A stretch of 64,000 nt of DNA, taken from contig CP082230.1 in NCBI GenBank assembly GCA_019856515.1, positions 3,720,001 to 3,784,000 of the forward strand. Reading direction: 5' to 3'. This DNA comes from Prolixibacteraceae bacterium (GTDB lineage: Bacteria > Bacteroidota > Bacteroidia > Bacteroidales > Prolixibacteraceae). Shown piece by piece: positions 54,744 through 64,000 of the stretch. A program made the position numbers and the translations under genes. The notes under the pieces are model-generated. The model searched no databases. It was not told where the DNA came from and saw nothing but the letters and a program-made list of their open reading frames with translations. How positions within the stretch are numbered: position 1 is the first letter of the stretch; each line of letters starts with the position of its first letter.

Positions 54744-55135
54744 GCTCTTCAGTTTCTGTATTCGTTGTTTTATATCTCGTGAGATTGGAAGTGAATTTGA
54801 CTACTTCTTAAATATACTACTCCAATAGTTCTAAGCTATTCAAATCACGCTGTTATTTTGACAAATTAGTATAATGTTACAACTACTTCTTGTGTGTAGT
54901 ATGTTATTAACATATATGTTTGACATAACATGTGAACTTCTTTGCTCTAATAAAGTTAAACTGTCCATTATCTTCCACAATCTCAAACATTGAAATTCGA
55001 CTTATCATGTGAATGGGTGTTAAACATCCTATTAACGTTCGTATAAAGTGTATTAAAAGTTCGTATAAGCACTATTTTGTTGTTGGAAATGTTGCTATAA
55101 GGTAATATTGACTTAACGAATCAAGTAGGGCATGT

Positions 55136-55300
55136 ATGATGGATCTATCTAAAGTGTTTCTATTAGTTAATTTATTGATTGTGATTCTTGTCGTGTTTTT
55201 AAAAGGACTAAAACCACCTCATGAGATTGTCTATACTAGTTGTAAAATGGACGGTGGTTTTATTTCAAGTTTATATCATGATAAGTCAATTATCACTTAA
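55136..55300 (+). CDS. Possible 54-residue small membrane protein
   Basis: This short frame has a convincing membrane segment (VFLLVNLLIVILVVFL) after a short start MMDLSK, then a 28-residue tail with single Cys. AAGTAGGG at 55124-55131 could be a ribosome binding site. Its 3' part overlaps an inverted repeat (AAAACCACC / GGTGGTTTT, about 55209-55262), so it may instead be a leader region. I have no family match for it. Confidence 0.35.
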   Translation: MMDLSKVFLLVNLLIVILVVFLKGLKPPHEIVYTSCKMDGGFISSLYHDKSIIT

Positions 55301-55555
55301 CGATTGAAATAGATCCTCAATAGATGCTTTCAAGAAAATAGATAAAGGATTAAGTTAAAGTGAGGTGTTACTCTATGTAACCTTCTTGTGAGTCAAAGAG
55401 TTATTAGTTAGGTCATAAAGTAAAGATACTGTTGTTTTTCCCCAATCTTTTTCATTAAAAAGAATAAAGCGACAGTGGAAACCAAGATATATATCACTAA
55501 AAATTGAGGTGATATTTTAGAGTCGAGATTAACTTACAATAAAACCCAAACGGAA

Positions 55556-58500
55556 ATGAAACAGCTGAATTTGCGTAAGCATCTGAATATGCTAAAAAGA
55601 GGTGCATTGTTTCTATTTATCATGTTGCTACATGGTATAGCATTTGCACAGAACACACAACTTAAAGGAACAGTTTACGACGGAAGTAAACAGCCTATTC
55701 CTGGAGTAACTGTAATGGTTGATGGAACTAATAAAGGAACGATTACCGATTTTGATGGTAATTTTGAGTTGAATTTGGACAATGTTCAAGGGGCAGTCCT
55801 TAATTTCTCATTTGTTGGTTTTAAAACCGAGAAGGTCCCAGTGGATGGAAAAACAAACTTTAATATTACTCTAAATGAGAGTGCTATTGCACTTAATGAG
55901 GTGGTTGCTGTTGGTTATGGTGTCATGAAAAAGAGTGATGTAACTGGAGCTACAGCAGGAGTTAAAGCCGAAGATGTGGTTAAGGCTAACACATCCTCAG
56001 TAAATGAGGCTCTTCAAGGAAAGATGTCAGGTGTTGTAATTAGCTCAAATAGTGGAGCGCCCGGTGGCGATATGAAAATATTGATTCGTGGAGCCAACTC
56101 TATTAATGGAAATAATGACCCATTGGTTGTAATTGATGGAATCATCGGTGGCAGTCTTAAAGAGTTAAACCCAAATGATATTGCTTCTTTAGAGGTGTTG
56201 AAAGATGCATCTTCGACAGCTATTTATGGATCTAGAGGTGCAAATGGTGTTATTCTTGTAACAACGAAATCTGGTAAGACAGGAGACACAAAGGTTAGTT
56301 ACAATGGCTTTATGGGGGTACAGAGTATTTCAAAAAAGTTAGATGTAATGGATGCTACAACTTATGCTGGAGTTGTAAATGAGAAACGTATTGCTGAAGG
56401 AGGATCAGCGAAATATACAGACCAACAGATTGCTGACTATAATAAAACAGGTGGCACTGATTGGCAAGATGAAGTTTATCAGAATGCATTGATGCAAAGT
56501 CATGACATGTCTGTTTCAGGAGGTACAGAAAAAACTCGCTTTCTTGTTTCTGGTCAATATCTTGATCAAGAAGGAATCTTAAAGAATTCTAATTACGATC
56601 GTTTCTCATATAGAGCAAACTTAGAAACAGAGTTGTCAGATAAGTTAACGATGACAACACGTATTTCTGGATATCAATCTTCAAATAATTCTTATAATCT
56701 AAAATGGCCAAATGGAAGTATCTCAATGGATGCACTTACTTTTGAGCCTACGAACAGTGCATATGATGAGAATGGTGAATATACGCAATCTGAATATGCT
56801 ACGGTAAATAATCCTATTGCCGATTATGAAGAGCTAAATGCTGAAACCAAAAGAGATGGTATTGACCTCAATGTCGCTTTTGCTTATGCAATTACTCCAA
56901 AACTAACACTGAAAGTGATTGGAGGTACCAATAAGAAATCATCAGATAGTTATCGCTATGACAGTAAATATACTTATGCAGGTACTGGAACAAATGGTAA
57001 AGCATCTATATCGAATTCTTGGAATAGTGCATGGCAAAACACTAATATGTTAACCTATGTTGATTCATTCGGAGACCATGATTTAAATGTAACTTTGGTT
57101 AATGAACAGTCTGGTTATAAAAGTAGAAGTAATGGTACCACAGTTACTGATTTTGATGTTAACCTAGGTTATGATGATATCTCATTAGGAGCAAATAGTA
57201 TAAATCCTAGATCATCATATTCTGAATCGACATTAATGTCATATTTGACTCGTGTAAACTATTCATACAAAGATAAATATCTATTAACTGCTGCCATTCG
57301 TGCTGATGGTTCGTCTAAATTTGCAGATACACATAAATGGGGATATTTCCCTAGTGCATCGGTTGCTTGGAGAATTACACAAGAATCATTTATGCAACAA
57401 GTAGAAGCTGTAAGTAATTGGAAACTTCGTGCAAGTTATGGTGTTACAGGTAATCAGGCAATTAATCCTTATCAATCTCATGCCGTTTTAGATCCAGGAG
57501 TGAATTATCCTATCAATGGGGAGCTGAACTCTGTAGGTAATGTATTGAAGCGTTTTGATAATCCAGAACTAACTTGGGAAACTACTTCTCAGTATAATGT
57601 TGGAACAGATATTGCACTTTTCGATGGCAAGTTGAACTTTAGTGTTGATTATTACAGTAAGAAGACTACCGATTTATTATTGTATGTACCAGTCCCTAAC
57701 TATACTGGTTTTGGAACAGAACTTCGTAATGTTGGTTCTTTGAGTAATAAAGGTTGGGATTTATCTCTTGGTTTAAATCTTGGTAATAATGATTTTAAGT
57801 GGAATGGAACTTTAACTGCTTCAACAAACAAATCAAATATTATTGATCTTAGTGGAGCTGATAATATCATGTTTGATTATAGTGATATGACAACAATCCT
57901 TGAACCAGGAAGCCCATTTGGTAATTTCTATGGTTACAAATACGAGGGGGTATGGAAATCTTCTGAAGCAGAAGCTGCAGCTGTTTATGGAGCTCAACCA
58001 GGAGATGCAAGATTCCATGATCTAAATGGTGATGGAGCAATAAACTCCGACGATAGACAGGTAATTGGAAATGCTCTTCCTACATGGACACTTGGTTTCT
58101 CAAATAGCTTTAGTTATAAGAATTGGGATATGGCAGTTCTTTTCACTGCATCTCTTGGTAACGAGATATATAATGGTGTGGATGCACGAATGATGGGTGT
58201 GGCTAATACAGAAGCGACTAGTGTTGCTATTCAAGATCGTTGGACTCCTGATAATGAGAATTCAGATATTCCTGCTTTTAGTAGTAGCAATGCCGCAACA
58301 AATACATATCAACTTTCGTCTTCTAGATTTATAGAGAATGGATCCTTTTTAAGGTTGAAGAATCTAACGGTAGGTTACACCTTCCTTTCGAAGAATAAAG
58401 ATGCAATATTCAGTTCTATTCGTCTGTATGCTCAAGGACAGAATCTTTTCACTATAACCAACTACAAAGGATATGATCCTGAAGTAAGTAATGGAGGTGG

Positions 58501-58579
58501 TGACCAAACTCCAGGATATGATACTGCACCATTCCCAATGGCGAAAGTTGGTAGTATTGGAGTAAATATAAGTTTCTAA
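55556..58579 (+). CDS. SusC/RagA-family TonB-dependent outer membrane transporter (first)
   Basis: The 1007-residue protein imports oligosaccharides or other large substrates across the outer membrane with energy from TonB. After a signal (to FAQ, about 32) comes a carboxypeptidase-like beta domain (LKGTVYDGSKQPIPGVTVMV, 37-110), then the SusC mark ALNEVVAVGYGVMKKSDVTGA and a plug domain (ALQGKMSGVVISSNSGAPGG, LKDASSTAIYGSRGANGVILV) and a 22-strand barrel ending GSIGVNISF. No N-terminal signalling extension for an anti-sigma factor exists. The SusD partner follows 42 bases later. It shares high similarity with the second SusC at 60716, so the pair arose by duplication. Confidence 0.95.
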   Translation: MKQLNLRKHLNMLKRGALFLFIMLLHGIAFAQNTQLKGTVYDGSKQPIPGVTVMVDGTNKGTITDFDGNFELNLDNVQGAVLNFSFVGFKTEKVPVDGKTNFNITLNESAIALNEVVAVGYGVMKKSDVTGATAGVKAEDVVKANTSSVNEALQGKMSGVVISSNSGAPGGDMKILIRGANSINGNNDPLVVIDGIIGGSLKELNPNDIASLEVLKDASSTAIYGSRGANGVILVTTKSGKTGDTKVSYNGFMGVQSISKKLDVMDATTYAGVVNEKRIAEGGSAKYTDQQIADYNKTGGTDWQDEVYQNALMQSHDMSVSGGTEKTRFLVSGQYLDQEGILKNSNYDRFSYRANLETELSDKLTMTTRISGYQSSNNSYNLKWPNGSISMDALTFEPTNSAYDENGEYTQSEYATVNNPIADYEELNAETKRDGIDLNVAFAYAITPKLTLKVIGGTNKKSSDSYRYDSKYTYAGTGTNGKASISNSWNSAWQNTNMLTYVDSFGDHDLNVTLVNEQSGYKSRSNGTTVTDFDVNLGYDDISLGANSINPRSSYSESTLMSYLTRVNYSYKDKYLLTAAIRADGSSKFADTHKWGYFPSASVAWRITQESFMQQVEAVSNWKLRASYGVTGNQAINPYQSHAVLDPGVNYPINGELNSVGNVLKRFDNPELTWETTSQYNVGTDIALFDGKLNFSVDYYSKKTTDLLLYVPVPNYTGFGTELRNVGSLSNKGWDLSLGLNLGNNDFKWNGTLTASTNKSNIIDLSGADNIMFDYSDMTTILEPGSPFGNFYGYKYEGVWKSSEAEAAAVYGAQPGDARFHDLNGDGAINSDDRQVIGNALPTWTLGFSNSFSYKNWDMAVLFTASLGNEIYNGVDARMMGVANTEATSVAIQDRWTPDNENSDIPAFSSSNAATNTYQLSSSRFIENGSFLRLKNLTVGYTFLSKNKDAIFSSIRLYAQGQNLFTITNYKGYDPEVSNGGGDQTPGYDTAPFPMAKVGSIGVNISF

Positions 58580-58621
58580 TTTTAAAATATTGAAGATTAA
58601 CGATTTATTATATAGATAGTT

Positions 58622-60166
58622 ATGAAGAAAAATATTATTACACTAGCATTGTCTTCTCTGATACTACTTGGCTTTAGTACTAGCTGTAGTTTTTTAGAAG
58701 AGGACCTTTCAACACAGTTGACTCCTGATAACTACTTTAAAACTCAAGAGGAGTTTGAAGCAGCAATCACTCCAATATACTCCTATATCTTTAAGAATAA
58801 CAGCCGTTTTGGTGGTTTGGGAACTTATGGGTATACGGTTAATGCAGGAGATCAGGCGCTTACTTCTCCAAGAGGATTGAATAAGCAACGTATGTTGGAA
58901 TTTGATAATTTTAATGTTTCTAATCAAAATCCTGATGTTGAGGGGCTTTGGTATGCACTATATAGAGGTGTGAGTGCAGCAAATAATGTATTAGAGAATT
59001 TAGATCGTATTGCAACGATTCCTATGGACGATCAACTAAGGAAGTCCTATATTTCTGAAGTATATTTCTTAAGAGCATTCGCTTACTATAACCTAGCAAT
59101 CTATTGGAAAGAGGTGCCAATTATGACCAAAAATCTTAATGGTCAAGAGGCTGTTAATGTAAAGAAATCCTCAATGGAAGATGTGTTTACTTTTGTTCTC
59201 TCCGATTTAGAAAAAGCTGGAGATCTTCCTGAATCACAAAATGTAGATAAGTCTAGACCAAATTTAGATGCTGTTCGTTTATTAAAATCATATGTTTACC
59301 TAAATATGGCAGGTTACCCTCTTGAAAAAGGAGTGGAGTACTACCAAAAAGCGGCTGACCAAGCAAAACTTGTAATCGAATCTGGTAGTCATTTTCTTGA
59401 GACAAGCTATGCGGATCTATGGAGATATGATAATCGTTTTTCTAAAGAACATATTTTTGCTTTTTACGGAGATTTCTCTTCTGGTAGAAATTATGGCTCT
59501 TATGGAAATAAGTCTTTCCGTGGTACAGAAGAAGGAGGATGGAAAGATTTTGTCGTAACCAATGAATTCTATCGTAATTTCCCAAAAGATAACCGTATTA
59601 AGTCTTGTATATATGATACGATTATGTACGATAAAAAAGGTAAGGCTTTAGCAGAAGAGAATTGGAGTGCGGCTATTGAAGGTAAAGAGTTGCATACATG
59701 GATTGGTAAATATAGAGATATCGGAGGTGCAAACTGGAATGAAGCTACATCAAATGCTATATATCCGATCTTCCGATATGCAGATGCATTACTTGTTTTT
59801 GCCGAAGCATCAAATAAAGCCAATGGAGGACCATCAGCAGAAGCTTATTCTGCTCTTCATCAAATTCAAGATCGTGCTTACTTAGGTACAGATATTGAAG
59901 ATCATATTTTAGCAGCGGGAGCTGATGAAGCAACTTTCGATCAAGTAGTCCTACAAGAGAGAGCTTGGGAATTCGCTTTTGAAAATAAGACGTGGAATGA
60001 CAATGTCAGAAGAGAGCGTGTTATTGAAACAAATATGAACCATGATGACGAGGAAGTTGGATTTGATCCAAACTCTATTACTGAGAGTCGTTATTATGCT
60101 CCGGTTCCTGAAAGAGAATCTTCTTTGAATCCAAATCTTAATATTGATCCGGATCCAGAACATTAA
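58622..60166 (+). CDS. SusD/RagB-family nutrient-binding outer membrane lipoprotein (first)
   Basis: This 514-residue surface lipoprotein acts as the lid of the SusC channel and holds glycan. It has a signal LILLGFSTSC, the family start SFLEEDLSTQLTPDNYFKTQEEFEAAIT, an N-terminal TPR-like part (EVYFLRAFAYYNLAIYWKEVPIM) and a C-terminal RagB part (FRYADALLVFAEASNKANGGPSAEAY, LQERAWEFAFENKTWNDNVRRERV). The length is normal. It forms a two-gene operon with the SusC before it and is closed by a terminator at 60208-60242. Confidence 0.95.
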   Translation: MKKNIITLALSSLILLGFSTSCSFLEEDLSTQLTPDNYFKTQEEFEAAITPIYSYIFKNNSRFGGLGTYGYTVNAGDQALTSPRGLNKQRMLEFDNFNVSNQNPDVEGLWYALYRGVSAANNVLENLDRIATIPMDDQLRKSYISEVYFLRAFAYYNLAIYWKEVPIMTKNLNGQEAVNVKKSSMEDVFTFVLSDLEKAGDLPESQNVDKSRPNLDAVRLLKSYVYLNMAGYPLEKGVEYYQKAADQAKLVIESGSHFLETSYADLWRYDNRFSKEHIFAFYGDFSSGRNYGSYGNKSFRGTEEGGWKDFVVTNEFYRNFPKDNRIKSCIYDTIMYDKKGKALAEENWSAAIEGKELHTWIGKYRDIGGANWNEATSNAIYPIFRYADALLVFAEASNKANGGPSAEAYSALHQIQDRAYLGTDIEDHILAAGADEATFDQVVLQERAWEFAFENKTWNDNVRRERVIETNMNHDDEEVGFDPNSITESRYYAPVPERESSLNPNLNIDPDPEH

Positions 60167-60715
60167 TATTGTTACCATCAGGTAATTTTGTTTCACTGTT
60201 TCTAAGTAACCTCTAGAGTAATTTTGCTCTAGAGGTTTTTTTATCTGATAGATTGAACGTTAATTATTATCACATGCTTGTTTAATTAAGTTTCTGTATG
60301 TAAAATAGAATGAATAAAATCGTTCAGACATGATGATATAGTAAAAATGTGTGCTCATGTGTTAATCAAAAATGCTGTATTAGTTCACATAATATGTTGT
60401 AATTGTTCAATTGATGCTTAGAGTCTTTAATAACTAATTCTATTATATAGATTTGAACTCATCATCACAACTGTAATGAGTGTTTGAGTTTTGTTACAAG
60501 AATTAGTTATGTAATTATCTATTATTTAGTTTGTTATGTAATTTGTGATCCCCGATAAACAGAAGTGCCATTATTTGTTTTTCGTTGTGATGGGTATGAA
60601 TTTTTAACACATTGACGATTTTTTGAACCAAAGAGGTGAGTTTAATATATATTCTTATTTCTGTTAAGAAGTTCAAAGAAGAAGTTATTGTAGCAATAAA
60701 AACTAACTATAGATT
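60167..60715. other. 549-bp spacer between the first SusD and the second SusC
   Basis: Apart from the terminator at 60208-60242 it is AT-rich. It is a plausible promoter and leader region for the second SusCD unit. No gene was found. Confidence 0.55.
60208..60242 (+). terminator. Rho-independent terminator after the first SusD
   Basis: ACCTCTAGAG pairs perfectly with CTCTAGAGGT across an 8-base loop, then T residues follow. Confidence 0.88.
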
Positions 60716-63700
60716 ATGAAACAAGTGAATCAAGCTTGGCATCGTAGACTCTTTATGGGGGCGATGTTGTTATTGTTTTCTTTCATCGGAGGGAATGCAA
60801 TGGCACAGCAGATGAAGGTGACAGGTACAGTTAAAGATACCAATGGGGGAGTTCTTCCTGGTGTTACTGTTATTGTTCAAGGTACTTCAATGGGTACAAT
60901 TACCGACTTTGATGGTAATTATATGATCAACATTAAAGGGCAAGAAAAGCCTGTACTTAGGTTCTCATATGTTGGTTTTACAACCCAAGAAATTCCATTA
61001 GAAGGAAAAACAAAAGTAGATGTAACATTAAAGGAGAGTGCTATTGCTCTAAACGAAGTAGTCGCTGTAGGATACGGAGTGATGAAAAAAAGTGATGTTA
61101 CAGGTGCTACTGTTGGTGTTAAATCTGACGATATCTTGAAAGCAAACACCTCGTCAGTAAACGAGGCTCTTCAAGGAAAAATGGCTGGTGTTAGTGTATC
61201 AACTAACAGTGGTGCTCCTGGTGGAGATATTAAGATTCGTATTCGTGGAGGGAACTCTATTTCAGGTAGCAATGCGCCTTTAGTGGTTATTGATGGTTTT
61301 ATTGGTGGATCTCTAAAAGAACTGAATCCAAATGATATTGCAAGTTTAGAAGTGTTGAAAGATGCTTCAGCTACTGCTATTTATGGGTCGAGAGGTTCAA
61401 ATGGGGTAATACTTGTGACCACAAAAACAGGTAAAGCTGGCGATATGAAAATTAACTATGATGGCTATTATGGACAACAAAGTATCGCTAAAAAACTTGA
61501 TGTTTTAGATGCCGCTTCTTATGCTGAAGTTGTAAATGCAAAAAGAACTGCATACGGAAAACCATCACCATATAGTCAAGAGCAAATTGATACATTCCGT
61601 AAAGATGGAGGACACAATTGGCAAGATGAGATCTATAGAACTGCAGCAACACAAAACCATAATTTATCTTTTACTGGTGGAACAGATAAACTACGCTTTC
61701 TATTTTCTGGGCAATATTTGGATCAGGATGGCATCATGAAGAATTCAAACTATAATCGTATGAATTATCGTATGAATTTAGATGCTAAATTATCGGATAA
61801 ACTTAAATTGAAAGTTAATATTAGTGGTTTCCAATCTAAGGAAAAGAAATTTAATCTTAAATGGCCTAACGGCGCTCCTCCAACTGATGCCTTGGTTTTC
61901 GAACCAACACTACCTATTTATGATGAGAATGGAGAATATACAGAATCATCATTTAGTACAGTTAATAATCCAATTGCTGATGTAAATGAGTTAAATAGAG
62001 AAGCCACAAAAACTAATTCGACACTTAATGCGTCGTTAACGTATCAGCTTTCTAAGAAGATTACACTTTCTGTTTCTGGTGGTTATTTGATGAATAATTC
62101 AAACAACTATGGTTTTGACAATAAGTACACTTATGCTGGTAAAGGTGTAGAGAAAGGAAGTGCTTCAAATACATACAGTAATAATTGGCAGAATACAAAC
62201 ATGATTGCTTATGCTGATAATTTTGGCGATCACAGTTTGAATATTACCTTAGTTAATGAACAAAGTGGAAACAAGAGTAATAGCAACTCATTTGTAGCTA
62301 ATGACTTCTTCTTGAACCGTGGATATTATGACTTGAATTATGCTTCTCAAGCTACTAGTTATCGTTCAAATTTCTCGAATAACTCTTCTATGATGTCATT
62401 TCTTTCTCGTGTAAACTACAATTACAAAGGAAAGTATCTTTTTACAGGGTCGATTCGTGCGGATGGTTCATCAAAGTTTGCAAAGAATCATAAATGGGGG
62501 TACTTCCCTAGTGCTTCTTTTGCTTGGAGAATTTCGGAAGAAGGATTCTTATCTGATTCAGAATTCATCGATAATTTGAAGTTTCGTGTAGGTTATGGAC
62601 AAACGGGTAGTTCTGCAACAAATCCTTATAGATCTAGATCTTTGATGGGACCTGGAGGAAACTACTCTTTGGATGGTTCTGAGAAATATGTTGGTTCTAC
62701 GGTAAAATATGCTGATAGTCCTAACCTTTCATGGGAAACAACTTCTCAAACTAACGTAGGAATTGATTTATCTGTTAAGGAAGGTATGTTTAATATTACT
62801 GCAGATTACTATTATAAAAAGACAACAGATATTCTTCTTTACATCAACACTGCTTATGTGTCAGGTTTTGGAACTGAGCTTAAGAATGTAGGTTCTTTAC
62901 AAAACCAAGGAGTCGATCTTTCTTTGGGGGTCAATCTAGGTAAAAGGGATTTTAAATATAACGGTACAATTACTGCAACACGTAATATTCAGAAGGTTTT
63001 GGATCTTAATGGAGCTACAGAACTGCCTTTTATGGGAGCATCTGGTCTTGTGTCAAAAGTAATATTAGATAGACCTGTCGGAGAATTCTATGGATATAAT
63101 TACTTAGGCGTATGGAAAACAAGCCAAGCAGAAGAAGCAAAGAAATTTGGTGCTAAGCCTGGTGATCCACACTTTGCCGATACAAATAAAGATGGCGTGA
63201 TTAATATCTCTGATAAAACAATTATTGGAAATGCAACTCCTGATTGGTATCTAGGATTCTCTAATAGCTTCAGTTATAAGAATCTAGATATGTCAATGAT
63301 GTTCACTGCAACATTAGGTCAAGATGTTTTTAACTATCTAGATGCTAAGATAATGGGGGTTGCTAATACAGATCCTGTAAGTACAAAAATCTTAGATCGC
63401 TGGACTCCAGAAAATGAAAATAGTGATATTCCTGCATTTAGTACAACAAGTCGTACTAAAGACCAAGCTCTTTCTTCAAGATTTGTAGAAGATGGGTCAT
63501 TCTTAAGACTTAAGAACATTACATTAGGATATACACTACCTGTAAAGGCAGTTAAGAGCATCGGAATTTCTAAACTTAGAGTATACGGTTCAGTTCAAAA
63601 TGTGTTCACAATCACCAACTACAGTGGCTATGATCCAGAAGTGAGTAGCAGCACTTCAGATATGATGCCAGGTTATGATATAGCTCCATATCCAACAGCA

Positions 63701-63736
63701 AGAGTTTGGAACTTAGGAGTTAATATCAGTTTTTAA
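60716..63736 (+). CDS. SusC/RagA-family TonB-dependent outer membrane transporter (second)
   Basis: The 1006-residue protein has the same layout as the first SusC: a signal ending NAMAQ (about 31), a carboxypeptidase-like domain (VTGTVKDTNGGVLPGVTVIV), the mark ALNEVVAVGYGVMKKSDVTGA, plug with ALQGKMAGVSVSTNSGAPGG and LKDASATAIYGSRGSNGVILV, and barrel ending NLGVNISF. Plug and SusC mark are almost the same in the two proteins; barrel loops differ more, which suggests related but different substrates. It is followed after 39 bases by its own SusD. Confidence 0.95.
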   Translation: MKQVNQAWHRRLFMGAMLLLFSFIGGNAMAQQMKVTGTVKDTNGGVLPGVTVIVQGTSMGTITDFDGNYMINIKGQEKPVLRFSYVGFTTQEIPLEGKTKVDVTLKESAIALNEVVAVGYGVMKKSDVTGATVGVKSDDILKANTSSVNEALQGKMAGVSVSTNSGAPGGDIKIRIRGGNSISGSNAPLVVIDGFIGGSLKELNPNDIASLEVLKDASATAIYGSRGSNGVILVTTKTGKAGDMKINYDGYYGQQSIAKKLDVLDAASYAEVVNAKRTAYGKPSPYSQEQIDTFRKDGGHNWQDEIYRTAATQNHNLSFTGGTDKLRFLFSGQYLDQDGIMKNSNYNRMNYRMNLDAKLSDKLKLKVNISGFQSKEKKFNLKWPNGAPPTDALVFEPTLPIYDENGEYTESSFSTVNNPIADVNELNREATKTNSTLNASLTYQLSKKITLSVSGGYLMNNSNNYGFDNKYTYAGKGVEKGSASNTYSNNWQNTNMIAYADNFGDHSLNITLVNEQSGNKSNSNSFVANDFFLNRGYYDLNYASQATSYRSNFSNNSSMMSFLSRVNYNYKGKYLFTGSIRADGSSKFAKNHKWGYFPSASFAWRISEEGFLSDSEFIDNLKFRVGYGQTGSSATNPYRSRSLMGPGGNYSLDGSEKYVGSTVKYADSPNLSWETTSQTNVGIDLSVKEGMFNITADYYYKKTTDILLYINTAYVSGFGTELKNVGSLQNQGVDLSLGVNLGKRDFKYNGTITATRNIQKVLDLNGATELPFMGASGLVSKVILDRPVGEFYGYNYLGVWKTSQAEEAKKFGAKPGDPHFADTNKDGVINISDKTIIGNATPDWYLGFSNSFSYKNLDMSMMFTATLGQDVFNYLDAKIMGVANTDPVSTKILDRWTPENENSDIPAFSTTSRTKDQALSSRFVEDGSFLRLKNITLGYTLPVKAVKSIGISKLRVYGSVQNVFTITNYSGYDPEVSSSTSDMMPGYDIAPYPTARVWNLGVNISF

Positions 63737-63775
63737 GAATGATGATATTGTTAGAACAATAAAAAGTTGTAAGTA

Positions 63776-64000
63776 ATGAAAAAAAAGATATTATCTCTAG
63801 CTTTAGGAGTATGCTTTTTAGGCGGAGGATTCAGTAGTTGTGATATGTTAGAAGAAGATACATCTCTTGTGATGTTAACTGAAACATATTTCCAAAGTGA
63901 GAATGAATTAGTTGGCGCAATAACACCTATCTATAACTATATCTTTAAAGATGACACTCGTTTTGGTGGGATTAGTGGTAGAGGTTTTTCTTTAAACTGT
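63776..64000 (+). CDS. SusD/RagB-family lipoprotein (second; partial, C-terminus outside window)
   Basis: Seventy-five codons of a second SusD are visible: a signal (MKKKILSLALGVCFLGGGFSSC, cysteine 22) and then DMLEEDTSLVMLTETYFQSENELVGAITPIYNYIFKDDTRFGG, closely matching the first SusD start (EEDLS, YFKTQEEFEAAITPIYSYIF, RFGGLG). It begins 39 bases after the second SusC, as expected for a SusCD pair. The window ends in the middle of the frame. Confidence 0.92.
   Translation, partial: MKKKILSLALGVCFLGGGFSSCDMLEEDTSLVMLTETYFQSENELVGAITPIYNYIFKDDTRFGGISGRGFSLNC

Larger units (their letters stand above)
54684..55555. other. 872-bp spacer between the sulfatase and the first SusC
   Basis: It holds the sulfatase terminator (54710-54743), a possible small membrane-protein ORF (55136-55300) and an AT-rich leader. 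No sigma/anti-sigma pair or regulator gene is present. No clear TAnnTTTG box was found within 200 bases of the SusC start. Confidence 0.55.

Overview
The window reads as chromosomal DNA from an AT-rich, free-living member of the Bacteroidota, probably a marine or sediment Marinilabiliales/Prolixibacteraceae-type bacterium (an inference from gene content, not a database match). The grounds are two SusC/SusD pairs, a family of 6-bladed beta-propeller lipoproteins, DUF1573 and DUF4783 proteins, few Shine-Dalgarno sites, and several TAnnTTTG -7 promoter boxes. No rRNA, tRNA, CRISPR array, transposase or phage gene was recognised.

Layout. Positions 1-8.3 kb hold housekeeping and metabolic genes: a partial AMP-binding ligase with its XRE-cupin regulator, dprA, a DEAD-box helicase, a CDF metal transporter, an LpxH-like phosphoesterase and a TlpA-like lipoprotein without its CxxC. 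Positions 8.3-33 kb are an accessory region: nine paralogous 6-bladed beta-propeller lipoproteins, all on the + strand, interrupted by a broken thioredoxin-like gene, a DUF1573 protein and a complete tripartite RND export operon (adaptor, two permeases, TolC-like channel). Long repeat-rich spacers lie between them. Positions 33-54.7 kb return to core genes: hydrolase, ribF, gdhA, a CvfB-like S1 protein, a beta-helix lipoprotein, a very large NtrY-like histidine kinase, rlmH, a DUF4783 protein, a YihY-family protein, ruvC, deoD, tadA-aroA-aroB, a HAD phosphatase, an MgtC-like protein and a sulfatase. Positions 55-64 kb carry two successive SusC-SusD units, the last SusD cut by the window edge. 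With the sulfatase they suggest uptake of a sulfated glycan.

The most unusual part is the propeller array. The copies before (17384) and after (29216) the RND operon are nearly identical over long stretches, so the operon sits between direct repeats of about 1 kb. The 29216 gene is a mosaic: its leader and first ~35 codons match its downstream neighbour (30500), while its body matches 17384. This points to recent recombination within the array.

Non-coding DNA holds at least three kinds of dispersed structured repeats: palindrome-ended MITE-like elements (4460-4727, relatives near 45.1 and 52.2 kb), a 176-bp inverted repeat at 5756-5931 with a relative near 46.9 kb, and clusters of tiny hairpins with a GAA loop whose stems vary by compensating changes (8.8-9.1, 28.96-29.0, 31.67 and 35.4 kb).
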